DNA of 64,000 nucleotides from Psychrobacter piscatorii (GCF_904846415.1 NZ_CAJHAR010000005.1:62001-126000), one strand, 5' to 3'; positions 16,827 to 26,872 are shown, numbered from the stretch's first letter. The notes: a model not told the origin generated them from the letters alone. Numbers and translations are program-made.

Positions 16827-17513
16827 ATGGATATCATTTTAGCGTCTGGTTCGCCGCGCCGTCGAGAGCTACTAGCAAGAGCACAGTTAGATTTTAGAGT
16901 GTTGAGCGTAGATATTGATGAAACGCCGCAAGATAATGAGTTACCCAAAGACTATATTGAACGTATGGTCGCTACCAAAGCCATAGCTGCCATAGAGCAA
17001 CTAAACGAAACGTTAGAAATCGATGAGAACGGTGTCAGCGAATCAATTATCATTTTGACTTCTGATACCATCGGTGTGTTACCAGATGGCAAGACAGTAC
17101 TGGTCAAACCGACCGATCGTGAGCACGCTTATAGCATGTGGCAGCAGATGTCAGATAATATCCATGAAGTATGGACTGCCGTACAAGCCACCAAAATACA
17201 GCGGCTACCTAAAGTAATAGAATACAATGCATCAGAGCGCACTCAAGCGTTTCAGATTATCGACCAGCAGCAAATTACTGAGCGTACAGAAGTGACCTTC
17301 ATACCGTTGACTATAGAGATGATGAGCAATTATTGGGACAGTGGGGAGCCTGCTGATAAAGCGGGTGGCTATGGTATTCAGGGTTTGGGTGCTGCTTGGG
17401 TGAGTCGTATCAACGGCAGTTATACCAATGTCGTTGGGTTGCCACTGGCGCAAACGCTGGCCTTAATCAAAGACATGATAGAAGGCAGTGAGGATATTGT
17501 TGAACCGTTATAA
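16827..17513 (+). CDS. maf: Maf family nucleotide pyrophosphatase
   Basis: A Maf/HAM1-like nucleoside triphosphate pyrophosphatase of about 228 residues. It opens with the signature MDIILASGSPRRRELLARA and has SDTIGVL and AGGYGIQGLGA, with the catalytic Asp in the SDT motif. It hydrolyses dTTP, UTP or modified nucleotides to the monophosphate. The ATG at 16827 is preferred to the one at 16812, because AAGAGAAGAG stands at ribosome binding distance only for the later start and the family normally begins there. An insertion around residues 60-75 makes it longer than E. coli YhdE. It lies between mreD and rng, as in many relatives. Confidence 0.92.
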   Translation: MDIILASGSPRRRELLARAQLDFRVLSVDIDETPQDNELPKDYIERMVATKAIAAIEQLNETLEIDENGVSESIIILTSDTIGVLPDGKTVLVKPTDREHAYSMWQQMSDNIHEVWTAVQATKIQRLPKVIEYNASERTQAFQIIDQQQITERTEVTFIPLTIEMMSNYWDSGEPADKAGGYGIQGLGAAWVSRINGSYTNVVGLPLAQTLALIKDMIEGSEDIVEPL

Positions 17514-17633
17514 TTACATATGCACATAATGACACGGTAGGGCAATGGGCAAGAGCAAGGCGCATTTGTTACACTGTCAATCTAATAGACGATGACCGTC
17601 TGATAAGAAAGCTGAGAGATAAGAGAAAAAACT

Positions 17634-19238
17634 ATGTCCGAAGAGCTGCTGATTAATATTAGTCCAATGGAATCCCGTGTTGCGGTTTTAGATAATGGCA
17701 TCTTGGGTGAGATTTATATTGAGCGACATCACAAACTGGGTTTGGTCGGTAATATTTATCTGGGTACAGTCGTACGTGTCCTTCCAGGCATGCAGGCAGC
17801 CTTCGTTGATATTGGTCAATCGCGGACAGCATTTTTACATGTTAATGATATGCAGCGTGAGCCTCGCCCTGTTGCAGAAGACAAAAGCAAAGCCGCTACG
17901 AATGACAAAAAAGATAATAGTGACAATAGCGCCACCACAGAAACATCCACGGATAGCTTAGCAGTCACACCACCTGTTGTCAGTACTCAAAGTACAGAGG
18001 TCGTGCCTGTTTCTAAGACCTTGATTCAGCATCGATTACACGAAAGCCAGCGTATCTTGGTACAAGTCACCAAAGACCAGTTGGGTAGCAAAGGCGCTCG
18101 CTTAACCACCAACATATCATTACCATCCCGCTATCTGGTCTATTTGCCATCAAGCGATCATATCGGTATATCACAGCGTATTGATGGTGAAGAAGAGCGC
18201 ACGCGTCTAAAAACTGAGCTTAGTAGCTTAATGCAAACGGTCAATCTAAAAGGTGGACTCATCGCTCGTACTGCGACTGAGCGTGTCCCTGTCGATAAGC
18301 TAGAAGAAGATATCTACTATCTGTTGCAGCTATGGCGTACTATCTGTGCTCGCCGCCAAGAGATCAATCATCACCAAAGCTCAGAACTTATTTATCAAGA
18401 ACTATCGCTACCACTGCGCTCTATTCGTGACTTGGTACATGCTGATACCGAAAAAGTCATCATTGATAATACGCAAATCTATGAACAAGTCAGATACTTT
18501 GCCAAAGAGTTTGTACCGTTTATTTACGATAAAATCGTGCATTATACGGCAGAGCAATCACTGTTTGACGTGCATCGGGTTGAAGATGATTTACGTGACG
18601 CATTAAAACGTCGTGTCGACCTAAAGTCTGGTGGCTATTTGATTATTGACCAAACAGAAGCAATGACGACAATTGATGTCAATACAGGCTCTTTTGTAGG
18701 CGGTCGCTCATTAGAGGACACTGTCTACAAGACCAACCTAGAAGCCACACATGCTATTGCACGTCAGCTGCGCCTGCGTAACCTAGGCGGCATTATCATT
18801 CTTGACTTCATTGATATGCTAGAGCAGCAGCATAAGGATGATGTATTAGAGAGCTTGCAGGCGCAGCTGACTCAAGACTATGCCAAAACCAAGATTACGC
18901 AGGTTAGTGAGCTTGGATTGGTAGAGATGACACGTAAGCGCACGCGTGAGTCACTAGGGCAGCAGCTCTGTGAGCCTTGCTCAACCTGCCAAGGTCGCGG
19001 GTTTGTCAAAACCGCAGAGACAGTTTGCTTTGAGATATTCCGCGAAATCATGCGCTGTGCTCGCACTTATAACTCTCCCAAAAAGTTCACCGTTGTCGCT
19101 CATGCTGCTGTAATTGACTTACTACTAACGTCAGAGTCAGACACAGTAGCGGATTTAGAGTACCTACTGGGTAGAGTGATTACTTTTGATGTAGAGAATT
19201 TATATACCCAAGAGCAGTATGATATTGTTTTAGATTGA
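17634..19238 (+). CDS. rng: Ribonuclease G
   Basis: A 534-residue RNase G (CafA), an endonuclease that matures the 5' end of 16S rRNA and degrades mRNA. An S1 domain covers about 35-160. The RNase H-like catalytic core holds TTIDVNTGSFVGGR and GGIIILDFIDML with the metal-binding Asp residues. The zinc-link CEPCSTCQGRG is near residue 445. A low-complexity Lys/Asp/Ser/Thr-rich insertion at about 75-127 interrupts the S1 domain and explains the extra length over the 489-residue E. coli enzyme. It follows mreBCD-maf. Confidence 0.95.
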   Translation: MSEELLINISPMESRVAVLDNGILGEIYIERHHKLGLVGNIYLGTVVRVLPGMQAAFVDIGQSRTAFLHVNDMQREPRPVAEDKSKAATNDKKDNSDNSATTETSTDSLAVTPPVVSTQSTEVVPVSKTLIQHRLHESQRILVQVTKDQLGSKGARLTTNISLPSRYLVYLPSSDHIGISQRIDGEEERTRLKTELSSLMQTVNLKGGLIARTATERVPVDKLEEDIYYLLQLWRTICARRQEINHHQSSELIYQELSLPLRSIRDLVHADTEKVIIDNTQIYEQVRYFAKEFVPFIYDKIVHYTAEQSLFDVHRVEDDLRDALKRRVDLKSGGYLIIDQTEAMTTIDVNTGSFVGGRSLEDTVYKTNLEATHAIARQLRLRNLGGIIILDFIDMLEQQHKDDVLESLQAQLTQDYAKTKITQVSELGLVEMTRKRTRESLGQQLCEPCSTCQGRGFVKTAETVCFEIFREIMRCARTYNSPKKFTVVAHAAVIDLLLTSESDTVADLEYLLGRVITFDVENLYTQEQYDIVLD

Positions 19239-19646
19239 TATTGTTGGGTACAGTTAGTAAGTTTTGGTGATGAGGCTGTGCATGATTAAAGCGATCTGTA
19301 GGAGTCAGCATCTTTAACCCTTTGGTAGATTGCTCTTGCAATACCCAAAATACTGTGTATAATATACACCACTGAATTATATATGCGCAGCTGACTAAAA
19401 AAGCTGGCGCTATTACAGCTGGAGCATCGTTTCTAGCACTATTTCATTATGCCTTTGCTGACATCCGTTATAGGAGAGTTGGCGGGGCTTTAAACTATTT
19501 TGCTTTTGGCACGCTATAAGTTCGGATAAAGAACTCATTCTGGTTAAGAACAGAAGGCCGCTTTAAGTGAATATTTAACCAAACTGCTTTTGATCATGAT
19601 CTTGCGACGCAAGAATGACGAAAGCACATATTAGGAGCTTGCTGGC
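19239..19646 (+). promoter_or_regulatory. S10 operon promoter and long untranslated leader
   Basis: TTGCAA at 19336-19341 and TATAAT at 19358-19363 are 16 bases apart and form a strong promoter. Transcription starting near 19370 would give an untranslated leader of about 275 bases before rpsJ. In E. coli the S10 leader is controlled by ribosomal protein L4. A similar role is possible here, but I cannot confirm the fold. No gene is seen in this stretch. Confidence 0.65.
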
Positions 19647-19958
19647 ATGGCTAACCAGAGAATCCGTATCCGTCTTAAGTCTTTTGATCATCGTCTGATC
19701 GATCAATCTGCACAAGAGATTGTTGATACTGCAAAGCGCACCGGTGCGCAAGTTTGTGGTCCTGTACCGTTGCCGACTCGCATTGAGCGCTTCAACGTTC
19801 TAACCTCACCACACGTTAACAAAGACGCGCGTGACCAGTACGAAATTCGTACTCACAAGCGTATGGTTGATATCGTTCAGCCTACTGACAAAACTGTGGA
19901 TGCGCTAATGAAATTAGATTTAGCGGCGGGTGTTGACGTCCAAATTGCTTTGGGTTAA
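19647..19958 (+). CDS. rpsJ: 30S ribosomal protein S10
   Basis: A 103-residue S10 of normal length, opening [19 protein letters not shown] and carrying [18 protein letters not shown] in the middle. It belongs to the head of the 30S subunit and also acts as NusE in transcription antitermination. First gene of the S10 cluster; TTAGGAG stands before the ATG. A promoter lies about 300 bases upstream. Confidence 0.98.
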   Translation: MANQRIRIRLKSFDHRLIDQSAQEIVDTAKRTGAQVCGPVPLPTRIERFNVLTSPHVNKDARDQYEIRTHKRMVDIVQPTDKTVDALMKLDLAAGVDVQIALG

Positions 19959-20007
19959 TGCACATTACACACCCAACCCATTAATATAAGATATAAAGAG
20001 GTCTAAA

Positions 20008-20646
20008 ATGGCGATCGGTTTAGTCGGTAAAAAATGCGGCATGACCCGTGTCTTCACTGAAACAGGCGCATCTATCCCTGTAACAGTGGTTGAGGTCGAT
20101 GCAAACCGCATTACTCAAGTAAAAAATACTGATGTAGATGGTTACCAAGCCATCCAAATCACCACAGGTACTCGTCGTGACAGCCGCGTAACAGCCGCAC
20201 AAAAAGGTCACTTCGCGAAAGCTGGCGTTAAAGCTGGCCGTGGTGTTTGGGAGTTTCGTGTCAACGATAGCGATCTTGAAGGTCGTGAGATTGGCGGTGA
20301 GATTCTAGCTGACTTGTTCGAACAAGGTCAGATGGTTGATGTGACAGGACAGAGCAAAGGTAAAGGCTTCCAGGGTCCTATCAAACGTCACAACTTTAGT
20401 ATGCAAGATGCTACTCATGGTAACTCAGTGTCTCATCGTGCACATGGTTCAACTGGTCAAAACCAGTCACCAGGTAAAGTATTCAAGGGCAAAAAGATGG
20501 CGGGCCAGATGGGTAACAAGCGTGTTACTGTTCAAGGCCTAGAAGTGATTTCGGTTGACGCCGAAAAAGGGTTACTTGTCATCAAGGGTGCTATCCCAGG
20601 TGCCACCGGTGGCGATGTTATCGTACGTCCGTCAGTCAAAGCCTAA
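20008..20646 (+). CDS. rplC: 50S ribosomal protein L3
   Basis: A 212-residue L3 of normal length. It begins [16 protein letters not shown] and includes the [13 protein letters not shown] and [17 protein letters not shown] segments that reach the peptidyl transferase centre. It is an early assembly protein of the 50S subunit. The glutamine in the GQNQSPGK segment is the usual methylation site. AAAGAGG lies before the start. Confidence 0.98.
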   Translation: MAIGLVGKKCGMTRVFTETGASIPVTVVEVDANRITQVKNTDVDGYQAIQITTGTRRDSRVTAAQKGHFAKAGVKAGRGVWEFRVNDSDLEGREIGGEILADLFEQGQMVDVTGQSKGKGFQGPIKRHNFSMQDATHGNSVSHRAHGSTGQNQSPGKVFKGKKMAGQMGNKRVTVQGLEVISVDAEKGLLVIKGAIPGATGGDVIVRPSVKA

Positions 20647-20660
20647 GCAAGGGGATTAAC

Positions 20661-21263
20661 GTGGATTTAAAAACAGTTACAGGTGCGGCGGTTGAGCTTT
20701 CTGATACGGCATTTGGTCGTGAATTCAACGAAGCACTAGTGCATCAAGTCGTCACCGCTTATTTAGCTGGTGCTCGCCAAGGTACACGCGCACAAAAAAC
20801 CCGTGCCGAAGTTTCTGGCGGTGGTATTAAGCCATGGCGCCAAAAAGGTACTGGTCGCGCTCGTGCGGGCTCTATTCGTAGCCCAATCTGGCGTTCAGGT
20901 GGTCGTGCATTCGCTGCAAAACCACAAGATTGGTCACAGAAAGTAAACCGTAAAATGTATCGCGGTGCGATGCAGTGCATCCTAGCAGAATTGATTCGTC
21001 AAGAGCGTCTGATTTTGGTAGAAGAGTTGAGCGTTTCTGGGCCGAAAACTAAAGAACTGATTGCAAAGCTAAATGAGCTTGGTGCACCTCGTGCATTGAT
21101 CGTCACTAAAGAAGTTGACGAGAACTTATACTTAGCTGCTCGCAACATTCCACACGTCAATGTACTTGGTACAAACGAAGTGGATCCAGTGAGCTTGATC
21201 GCATTTGATAAAGTGATCATGTCAGTTGAAGCTGCGAAACAATTTGAGGAAGCACTAGCATGA
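20661..21263 (+). CDS. rplD: 50S ribosomal protein L4
   Basis: A 200-residue L4 starting at GTG (AAGGGGATTAAC before it). The extended loop with [20 protein letters not shown] lines the nascent peptide tunnel. In E. coli L4 also represses the S10 operon through its leader; whether this holds here is unknown. Its stop overlaps the start of rplW by 4 bases (ATGA). Confidence 0.97.
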   Translation: MDLKTVTGAAVELSDTAFGREFNEALVHQVVTAYLAGARQGTRAQKTRAEVSGGGIKPWRQKGTGRARAGSIRSPIWRSGGRAFAAKPQDWSQKVNRKMYRGAMQCILAELIRQERLILVEELSVSGPKTKELIAKLNELGAPRALIVTKEVDENLYLAARNIPHVNVLGTNEVDPVSLIAFDKVIMSVEAAKQFEEALA

Positions 21264-21610
21264 ACAACGCAAGACTTTATCAGGTCTTAAGAGGACCTGT
21301 ATTCTCAGAAAAATCTCAAATGCTTGGCGACTCACTTGGTGTGCAGGTATTTAAAATTGATTCTAATGCTACTAAGCTTGAAGTCAAGAAAGCAGTTGAG
21401 TTGATGTTTGAAGGTGTTGAAGTTACTAAAGTAAACACTTTGAATGTTAAAGGTAAGACAAAGCGTTTTGGTAAAAGCATCGGCCGTCGTAATGACTACA
21501 AAAAAGCCTATGTTACCTTAAAAGCTGGTCAAGATGTACAAATGGCTGATGCTGGTGAAGACGTAGTGAACACTACTACTTCTACTAGTGAAACAGCGAA
21601 TAACGAATAA
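21260..21610 (+). CDS. rplW: 50S ribosomal protein L23 with extended acidic tail
   Basis: A 116-residue L23, against about 100 in E. coli. The core has [13 protein letters not shown], then [12 protein letters not shown] and [19 protein letters not shown]. From about residue 97 a Thr/Ser/Asp/Glu tail ([18 protein letters not shown]) is added. L23 sits at the tunnel exit and docks trigger factor and SRP. The tail is probably disordered and its effect is unknown. It overlaps rplD. Confidence 0.96.
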   Translation: MNNARLYQVLRGPVFSEKSQMLGDSLGVQVFKIDSNATKLEVKKAVELMFEGVEVTKVNTLNVKGKTKRFGKSIGRRNDYKKAYVTLKAGQDVQMADAGEDVVNTTTSTSETANNE

Positions 21611-21621
21611 GGATTACACTC

Positions 21622-22449
21622 ATGCCTATCGTAAGAGCAAAGCCAACATCACCAGGCCGTCGTTTTGTTGAAAAAGTTGTGCATCCACACCTTTATAAAG
21701 GTCGTCCTTATGCAGCGCTTCTAGAATCAAAAAGTAAGTCAGGTGGTCGTAACAATAATGGTCGTATTACTACTCGTCACATTGGCGGTGGTCATAAGCA
21801 ACATTATCGCATTATCGACTTCAAACGTACTAAAGACAATATCCCAGCTGTGGTAGAGCGTATTGAATACGATCCTAACCGTACTGCACATATTGCATTA
21901 CTTAAGTATGCTGATGGCGAACGTCGTTACATCATCGCTGCTAAAAAACAAGCAGTTGGCGATACAGTAATGTCAGGCGAGACGTCTCCAATTCGTCCAG
22001 GTAACTGCTTACCGCTAAAAAACATCCCATTGGGTACTGTGATTCACAATATCGAGCTTAAAATCGGTAAAGGTGCACAGATGGCTCGTTCTGCGGGTGC
22101 TAGCGTTCAGTTATTAGGCCGTGACGGTATCTATGCTATTCTACGTCTACGTTCAGGCGAAACACGTCGTGTACACGTAAACTGCCGTGCTGTTATTGGT
22201 GAAGTTTCTAACACTGAAAACAACTTGAAATCACTTGGTAAAGCTGGTGCTTCACGTTGGCGTGGTGTTCGTCCTTCAGTTCGTGGTGTCGCTATGAACC
22301 CGGTTGATCACCCACATGGTGGTGGTGAAGGTCGTAACAAAGGTCGCCATCCAACTAGCCCTTGGGGTCAGAAGTCTAAAGGACTTAAAACGCGTCATAA
22401 CAAGCGTACTGACAACATGATCATCCGCCGTCGCGCCAAGAAGAAATAA
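21622..22449 (+). CDS. rplB: 50S ribosomal protein L2
   Basis: A 275-residue L2 of normal length. It has the signature [17 protein letters not shown] with the conserved His next to the peptidyl transferase centre, and the RNA-binding core with [13 protein letters not shown]-like strands. It joins the subunits and is needed for peptide bond formation. It lies 11 bases after rplW with AAGGATTACACTC before the ATG. Confidence 0.98.
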   Translation: MPIVRAKPTSPGRRFVEKVVHPHLYKGRPYAALLESKSKSGGRNNNGRITTRHIGGGHKQHYRIIDFKRTKDNIPAVVERIEYDPNRTAHIALLKYADGERRYIIAAKKQAVGDTVMSGETSPIRPGNCLPLKNIPLGTVIHNIELKIGKGAQMARSAGASVQLLGRDGIYAILRLRSGETRRVHVNCRAVIGEVSNTENNLKSLGKAGASRWRGVRPSVRGVAMNPVDHPHGGGEGRNKGRHPTSPWGQKSKGLKTRHNKRTDNMIIRRRAKKK

Positions 22450-22461
22450 AGGAAGAATTTC

Positions 22462-22737
22462 ATGCCTCGTTCATTGAAAAAAGGTCCATTCATAGACGCG
22501 CACTTATTTGCTAAAGTTGAGAATGCATTAGACACCAACTCACGCAAGCCAATTAAAACTTGGTCGCGCCGCTCGATGATCCTACCACAAATGGTTGGCC
22601 TAACTTTATCTGTCCACAACGGCCGTACTCACGTACCGGTTATCGTAAGTGAGCAGATGGTTGGTCATAAACTAGGTGAATTTGCCCCGACTCGTACGTA
22701 TCGTGGTCATGGCATTGACAAAAAAGCTAAGAGATAA
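22462..22737 (+). CDS. rpsS: 30S ribosomal protein S19
   Basis: A 91-residue S19 of normal length: [19 protein letters not shown] at the start and [17 protein letters not shown] near the end. It binds 16S rRNA in the head with S13 and contacts the A-site tRNA region. AAAGGAAGAA precedes the ATG. It lies between rplB and rplV in canonical order. Confidence 0.98.
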   Translation: MPRSLKKGPFIDAHLFAKVENALDTNSRKPIKTWSRRSMILPQMVGLTLSVHNGRTHVPVIVSEQMVGHKLGEFAPTRTYRGHGIDKKAKR

Positions 22738-22747
22738 GGTGCTTACC

Positions 22748-23077
22748 ATGGAAGTAACTGCAAAATTACGCGGTGCCGCCATATCGGCACAAAAAGTTAG
22801 ACTCGTTGCTGATGAAGTTCGTGGCAAATCTATTGAGCGTGCTTTGGATATCCTAACGTATAGCAATAAAAAAGGCGCTGTGTTTGTTAAGAAATGTCTT
22901 AACTCAGCCATCGCCAATGCCGAACATAATCACGGCCTAGATATCGACGACCTTAAAGTCGCTACTATCTATGTTGATGAAGGCATTACGCTAAAACGTA
23001 TCCTACCACGTGCCAAAGGTCGCGCTGATCGTATCAGCAAGCGTACTTGTCACATCACTATAAAGGTAGGAGAATAA
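22748..23077 (+). CDS. rplV: 50S ribosomal protein L22
   Basis: A 109-residue L22. The proper start is the ATG at 22748 ([19 protein letters not shown]), with AAGGTG before it. An upstream start inside rpsS would add 24 atypical residues. The C-terminal hairpin with [20 protein letters not shown] lines the exit tunnel and is where macrolide resistance changes arise in other bacteria. The sequence looks intact there. Confidence 0.97.
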   Translation: MEVTAKLRGAAISAQKVRLVADEVRGKSIERALDILTYSNKKGAVFVKKCLNSAIANAEHNHGLDIDDLKVATIYVDEGITLKRILPRAKGRADRISKRTCHITIKVGE

Positions 23078-23080
23078 GTT

Positions 23081-23809
23081 ATGGGTCAAAAAGTACATCC
23101 AATCGGAATTCGTCTTGGTGTTGTAAAAAAGCATAATGCAAACTGGTATGCTAACCCTAAACAATACTCAGAATACCTAATCAACGACATTCAAGTCCGT
23201 GAATATTTACGCAAAAAGCTAGATAACGCAATGATCAGCAACATCATGATCGAGCGTCCTACTGGCGCTGCTAAGATTACCATCGCCACTGCGCGCCCTG
23301 GTATCGTTATCGGTAAGAAAGGCGAAGATATCGAAAGACTTCAAAAAGAATTGACCAAAATTATGGGCGTGCCTGCTCAGGTCAACATTGAAGAAATCAC
23401 GTCACCTGACCTTGATGCACGTTTGGTAGCAGAAGGTATCAGTAGCCAGCTTGAGCGTCGTGTTATGTTCCGTCGTGCGATGAAGCGCGCCGTACAAAAC
23501 AGCATGCGTTCTGGTGCTAAAGGTATTAAAGTTGAGCTGTCTGGTCGTCTTGGCGGTGCTGAGATTGCTCGTAGCGAATGGTATCGTGAAGGCCGTGTGC
23601 CATTGCATACACTTCGTGCTGATATTGACTATGCGTCAATTCGTGCAGAGACAACTTACGGCACCATCGGTGTTAAAGTTTGGATTTTCCGCGGAGAGAT
23701 CCTTGACGGTATGAACAGTGTTTATAATCCCGTCAAAGAAGAGCAGACTCGTGCGCCAAAACGCCGTGGTCGCGGAAACGGAAACCGTCGAAACTCAGAC
23801 AGAGGTTAA
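23081..23809 (+). CDS. rpsC: 30S ribosomal protein S3
   Basis: A 242-residue S3. An N-terminal KH domain includes [17 protein letters not shown], the GxxG loop for RNA binding. The C-terminal domain has [24 protein letters not shown] and ends in a basic Arg/Asn-rich tail. It helps form the mRNA entry channel and its helicase. The gene starts 3 bases after rplV and ends 3 bases before rplP. Confidence 0.98.
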   Translation: MGQKVHPIGIRLGVVKKHNANWYANPKQYSEYLINDIQVREYLRKKLDNAMISNIMIERPTGAAKITIATARPGIVIGKKGEDIERLQKELTKIMGVPAQVNIEEITSPDLDARLVAEGISSQLERRVMFRRAMKRAVQNSMRSGAKGIKVELSGRLGGAEIARSEWYREGRVPLHTLRADIDYASIRAETTYGTIGVKVWIFRGEILDGMNSVYNPVKEEQTRAPKRRGRGNGNRRNSDRG

Positions 23810-23812
23810 ACT

Positions 23813-24226
23813 ATGTTACAGCCAAAACGTACCAAGTTTCGTAAAATGCACAAAGGTCGTAACACTGGGCTAGCTCATCGTGGAAGCACCGTTGCATTCG
23901 GACAAATTGGTCTAAAATCATTGACGCGCGGTCGTATGACAGCCCGTCAAATCGAAGCAGCACGTCGTACCATCACTCGTAAAATTAAGCGTGGCGGTAA
24001 GATTTGGATTCGTGTATTCCCAGACAAGCCTATTACTAACAAGCCATTAGAAGTACGTATGGGTAAAGGTAAAGGTCCAGTCGAGTATTGGGTATGCGAA
24101 ATCAAGCCTGGTAAAGTGCTATATGAAATTGAAGGGGTGCCAGAAGAGCTTGCACGTGAAGCTTTCACGCTTGCTGCAGCAAAACTGCCCTTTAAAACTA
24201 CCATTGTTAAGCGGACGATAATGTAA
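23813..24226 (+). CDS. rplP: 50S ribosomal protein L16
   Basis: A 137-residue L16 of normal length, opening [19 protein letters not shown]. The [16 protein letters not shown] segment includes Arg at the site known for 3-hydroxylation by RoxA. It positions the aminoacyl tRNA and completes the 50S subunit late in assembly. Its stop shares bases with the rpmC start (TAATG), indicating translational coupling. Confidence 0.98.
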   Translation: MLQPKRTKFRKMHKGRNTGLAHRGSTVAFGQIGLKSLTRGRMTARQIEAARRTITRKIKRGGKIWIRVFPDKPITNKPLEVRMGKGKGPVEYWVCEIKPGKVLYEIEGVPEELAREAFTLAAAKLPFKTTIVKRTIM

Positions 24227-24423
24227 TGAAGATCAGTGAATTACGTGATAAATCATTAGAAGAACTGACCCAGTTACTTGATGAAAAGCAACTTGATGCT
24301 TTCCGTATTCGTATGGCTAAAGCAACTGGTCAGTTGGGTAATACCCATGAAGTCAGAGGCAATCGTCGCACGATTGCTCAGCTTCAGACTTTGATCAACG
24401 AGAAACAACGAGGCGACTCATGA
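24226..24423 (+). CDS. rpmC: 50S ribosomal protein L29
   Basis: A 65-residue L29 with the two-helix hairpin: [22 protein letters not shown] then [19 protein letters not shown] and [15 protein letters not shown]. It lies at the tunnel exit beside L23 and contributes to trigger factor binding. It overlaps rplP by 1 base and rpsQ by 4 bases. Confidence 0.97.
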   Translation: MKISELRDKSLEELTQLLDEKQLDAFRIRMAKATGQLGNTHEVRGNRRTIAQLQTLINEKQRGDS

Positions 24424-24695
24424 GCGATAACAATCAAACAGCTACCAATGCTAGCGTATTGACAGGACGAGTTGTCAGCGACAAGATGGACAAGTCCATC
24501 ACAGTTTTGATTGAGCGTCTGGTTCGTCATCCTTTGTATGGCAAACAGCTTCGTCGTTCTACTAAAATCAAAGCACATGATGAGAACAACGTTTGCCAGC
24601 AAGGCGACCTTGTCCGTATCAAAGAAACGCGTCCAATCTCAAAAACTAAGTCTTGGACTTTAGTCGATGTGGTTGAAAAAGTAGAAAAAATCTAA
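24420..24695 (+). CDS. rpsQ: 30S ribosomal protein S17
   Basis: A 91-residue S17, with an OB fold beginning at [19 protein letters not shown] and ending [17 protein letters not shown]. It binds 16S rRNA helices 7 and 11 early in 30S assembly. The ATG overlaps the rpmC stop. It is the last gene of the S10 group; the next gene follows after a 183-base spacer that contains a promoter. Confidence 0.97.
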   Translation: MSDNNQTATNASVLTGRVVSDKMDKSITVLIERLVRHPLYGKQLRRSTKIKAHDENNVCQQGDLVRIKETRPISKTKSWTLVDVVEKVEKI

Positions 24696-24878
24696 GTAAA
24701 TTGCATTAAAAGCCAGAAGCTGTTAAAATAGCCGCCTTTTTAAGGATGCTGATTGCGCCGAGCGTATATCACTCACATTAAGAGTAAGTCGCGGTTATTT
24801 ATATTAAAATGCCGTCCTACTCATTCTGTGCTAGCGGCAGCAACTGGTTTTTATTGCTCATACGTGTGGAGTAACGCT
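24696..24878 (+). promoter_or_regulatory. Promoter region of the spc cluster, between rpsQ and rplN
   Basis: TTGCAT at 24701-24706 and TAAAAT at 24724-24729 are 17 bases apart and resemble a sigma70 promoter. A second AT-rich -10-like TTAAAAT lies near 24804. The 183-base gap contrasts with gaps of a few bases between the genes before it, which suggests that rplN starts a new transcription unit. Confidence 0.55.
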
Positions 24879-25247
24879 ATGATTCAGGTTGAGTCAATGC
24901 TGGAAGTTGCAGACAATAGCGGTGCAAGGCGAGTTCAGTGCATTAAAGTACTGGGTGGTTCTCATCGTCGTTATGCATCAGTTGGCGACATTATTAAAGT
25001 AACGGTTAAAGAAGCCATTCCTCGTGGTCGTGTTAAAAAAGGCGACGTGATGAATGCAGTAGTTGTACGCACCAAAAAAGGCGTTCGTCGTCCAGATGGT
25101 TCTGTGTTACGTTTTGATGACAATGCTGCGGTATTGTTGAACCAAAACAAAGCGCCGATTGCAACTCGTATTTTTGGACCGGTAACTCGTGAACTACGTG
25201 GTGATCAGTTTATGAAAATTGTATCACTAGCACCAGAAGTATTGTGA
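24879..25247 (+). CDS. rplN: 50S ribosomal protein L14
   Basis: A 122-residue L14 of normal length that starts at the ATG at 24879 ([21 protein letters not shown]). A longer in-frame reading from 24753 adds 42 residues of no family resemblance. GTGGAG precedes the start. L14 forms part of the intersubunit bridge and is the target of the RsfS silencing factor. It heads the spc group. Confidence 0.97.
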   Translation: MIQVESMLEVADNSGARRVQCIKVLGGSHRRYASVGDIIKVTVKEAIPRGRVKKGDVMNAVVVRTKKGVRRPDGSVLRFDDNAAVLLNQNKAPIATRIFGPVTRELRGDQFMKIVSLAPEVL

Positions 25248-25255
25248 GGTAATCC

Positions 25256-25573
25256 ATGTCAAAATTACGTAAAGGCGATACAGTTATCGTGATTGCTGGG
25301 AAAGACAAAGGCAAGCAAGGTACTGTACAAGCTGTAAAAAACGATCGTATTAAAGTTGAAGGCATTAATATTGTCACTAAACATCAGAAGCCAAATCAGG
25401 CGACTGGCGTTGAAGGTGGCATTCTTAAGCAAGAAGCTTTTTTGCATATCTCAAATGTCGCAATCTTAAATGCGCAAACCCAAAAAGCAGACCGTATTAC
25501 TTATCAGTTTGGCGAAGACGGCAAGAAACAACGCGTCTATCGTTCAAACGGTGAAGTAGTGGCGACTGCGTAA
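25256..25573 (+). CDS. rplX: 50S ribosomal protein L24
   Basis: A 105-residue L24 with the KOW motif near the N-terminus: LRKGDTVIVIAGKDKGKQGTVQAV. It is an assembly initiator of the 50S subunit that binds the 5' end of 23S rRNA. TGAGGTAATCC precedes the ATG. It lies 8 bases after rplN and 21 before rplE. Confidence 0.97.
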   Translation: MSKLRKGDTVIVIAGKDKGKQGTVQAVKNDRIKVEGINIVTKHQKPNQATGVEGGILKQEAFLHISNVAILNAQTQKADRITYQFGEDGKKQRVYRSNGEVVATA

Positions 25574-25594
25574 GACACTAAGGGTGTAATGGTA

Positions 25595-26131
25595 ATGGCA
25601 AGATTAAAATCTTTATATAACGATAAATTAAAGCAGCAAATCAAAGAAGATCTTGGTTTGGACAATGTGATGCAAGTGCCTAAAATCACTAAAATCACAC
25701 TTAACATGGGTGTAGGCGGCGCGTCTCAAGACAAGAAATTGCTTGAAGGGGCTGTAGCTGACATGACCGCGATTGCTGGTCAAAAACCTGTTGTCACCAA
25801 AGCGCGTAAATCAGTTGCTGGCTTTAAGATTCGTGAAGAATGGCCAATTGGCTGTAAAGTAACGCTACGCGGTGAGCAAATGTACGAATTTTTAGATCGT
25901 CTCGTTGCCATTGCAATTCCTCGTATTCGTGATTTCCGCGGTTTTTCACCTAAAGCCTTTGACGGACGTGGTAACTACTCATTGGGTATCAAAGAACAGA
26001 TCGTATTCCCAGAAGTAGATTTTGACAAGATTGATCGTATCCGTGGTATGGATGTGACAATCACCACGTCAGCTCAATCTGATGAAGAAGGTCGTGCGTT
26101 GCTTAAAGCATTCGGCTTCCCATTTAAATAA
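25595..26131 (+). CDS. rplE: 50S ribosomal protein L5
   Basis: A 178-residue L5 that begins [19 protein letters not shown] and contains [23 protein letters not shown] and the [18 protein letters not shown] segment. It binds 5S rRNA and contacts the P-site tRNA. An ATG two codons earlier (25589) is possible; the AAGGG run lies between suitable distances for both, and the family start favours 25595. It follows rplX. Confidence 0.95.
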   Translation: MARLKSLYNDKLKQQIKEDLGLDNVMQVPKITKITLNMGVGGASQDKKLLEGAVADMTAIAGQKPVVTKARKSVAGFKIREEWPIGCKVTLRGEQMYEFLDRLVAIAIPRIRDFRGFSPKAFDGRGNYSLGIKEQIVFPEVDFDKIDRIRGMDVTITTSAQSDEEGRALLKAFGFPFK

Positions 26132-26143
26132 GGTAAAGACGTT

Positions 26144-26449
26144 ATGGCAAAGAAGAGCATGATTAACCGCGAATTAAAGCGCGAAAAAATGGTTGCTAAA
26201 TATGCTGAAAAGCGTATCAAGCTAAAAGAAACTATCAGTGATATGACTGCAAGTGACGAAGCTCGTATGGAAGCGATGTTAGAGCTACAAGCTCTTCCAC
26301 GCAACTCATCACCAGTACGTCTGCGTAATCGTTGTGCTATCACCGGTCGTCCTCACGGTTACTTCCGCAAGTTTGGCTTATCACGCAATATGCTGCGTGA
26401 GCGTGTCATGCAAGGCGATGTGCCTGGTGTTCGTAAAGCAAGCTGGTAA
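26144..26449 (+). CDS. rpsN: 30S ribosomal protein S14 (zinc-free form)
   Basis: A 101-residue S14 of the long, zinc-independent type: [20 protein letters not shown] at the start and [19 protein letters not shown] near the end, with a single Cys in place of the four-Cys zinc site of the short form. It binds 16S rRNA in the 30S head near S3 and S10. It sits 12 bases after rplE. Confidence 0.97.
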   Translation: MAKKSMINRELKREKMVAKYAEKRIKLKETISDMTASDEARMEAMLELQALPRNSSPVRLRNRCAITGRPHGYFRKFGLSRNMLRERVMQGDVPGVRKASW

Positions 26450-26460
26450 GGAGTAACTAT

Positions 26461-26859
26461 ATGAGTATGCAAGATACCGTTGGGGATATGCTAACCCGTA
26501 TCCGTAACGCACAAATGGCTAACAAAGTATCGGTAGCAATGCCGAGCTCTAAATTACGTAAATCAATTGCTGATTTGCTAGTTAGCGAAGGTTATGTGGC
26601 GAGCGCTGTTGTTACTGAGCAAGAAAACAACAAAGCAACCCTTACTATTGAATTGAAATACTTCGAAGGCCGTGCGGTTATCGAAACTATTCAACGTTAT
26701 AGCCGTCCTGGTCTTCGCCAGTTCCGCGGTAAAGACGAAATCCCTACTGTTAAGCAAGGTATGGGTGTTGCTATCGTATCTACTAGCCAAGGTATCATGA
26801 GCGATCGTGCTGCACGCGCTGCTGGTATCGGTGGTGAAATCGTTGCATTTGTAGCGTAA
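26461..26859 (+). CDS. rpsH: 30S ribosomal protein S8
   Basis: A 132-residue S8 starting at the ATG at 26461, with AAGGAG seven bases before. It shows [18 protein letters not shown] and, near the end, [17 protein letters not shown], the rRNA-binding signature. It binds 16S helix 21. In E. coli S8 represses the spc operon by binding near rplE; no matching site was sought here. It is followed by a 176-base spacer with hairpins. Confidence 0.97.
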   Translation: MSMQDTVGDMLTRIRNAQMANKVSVAMPSSKLRKSIADLLVSEGYVASAVVTEQENNKATLTIELKYFEGRAVIETIQRYSRPGLRQFRGKDEIPTVKQGMGVAIVSTSQGIMSDRAARAAGIGGEIVAFVA

Positions 26860-26872
26860 GCTATACGACGAT

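Noticed and set aside
24753-24878. N-terminal extension of L14
   Set aside because: The extra 42 residues resemble no L14; the ATG at 24879 has a ribosome binding site and gives the normal length.
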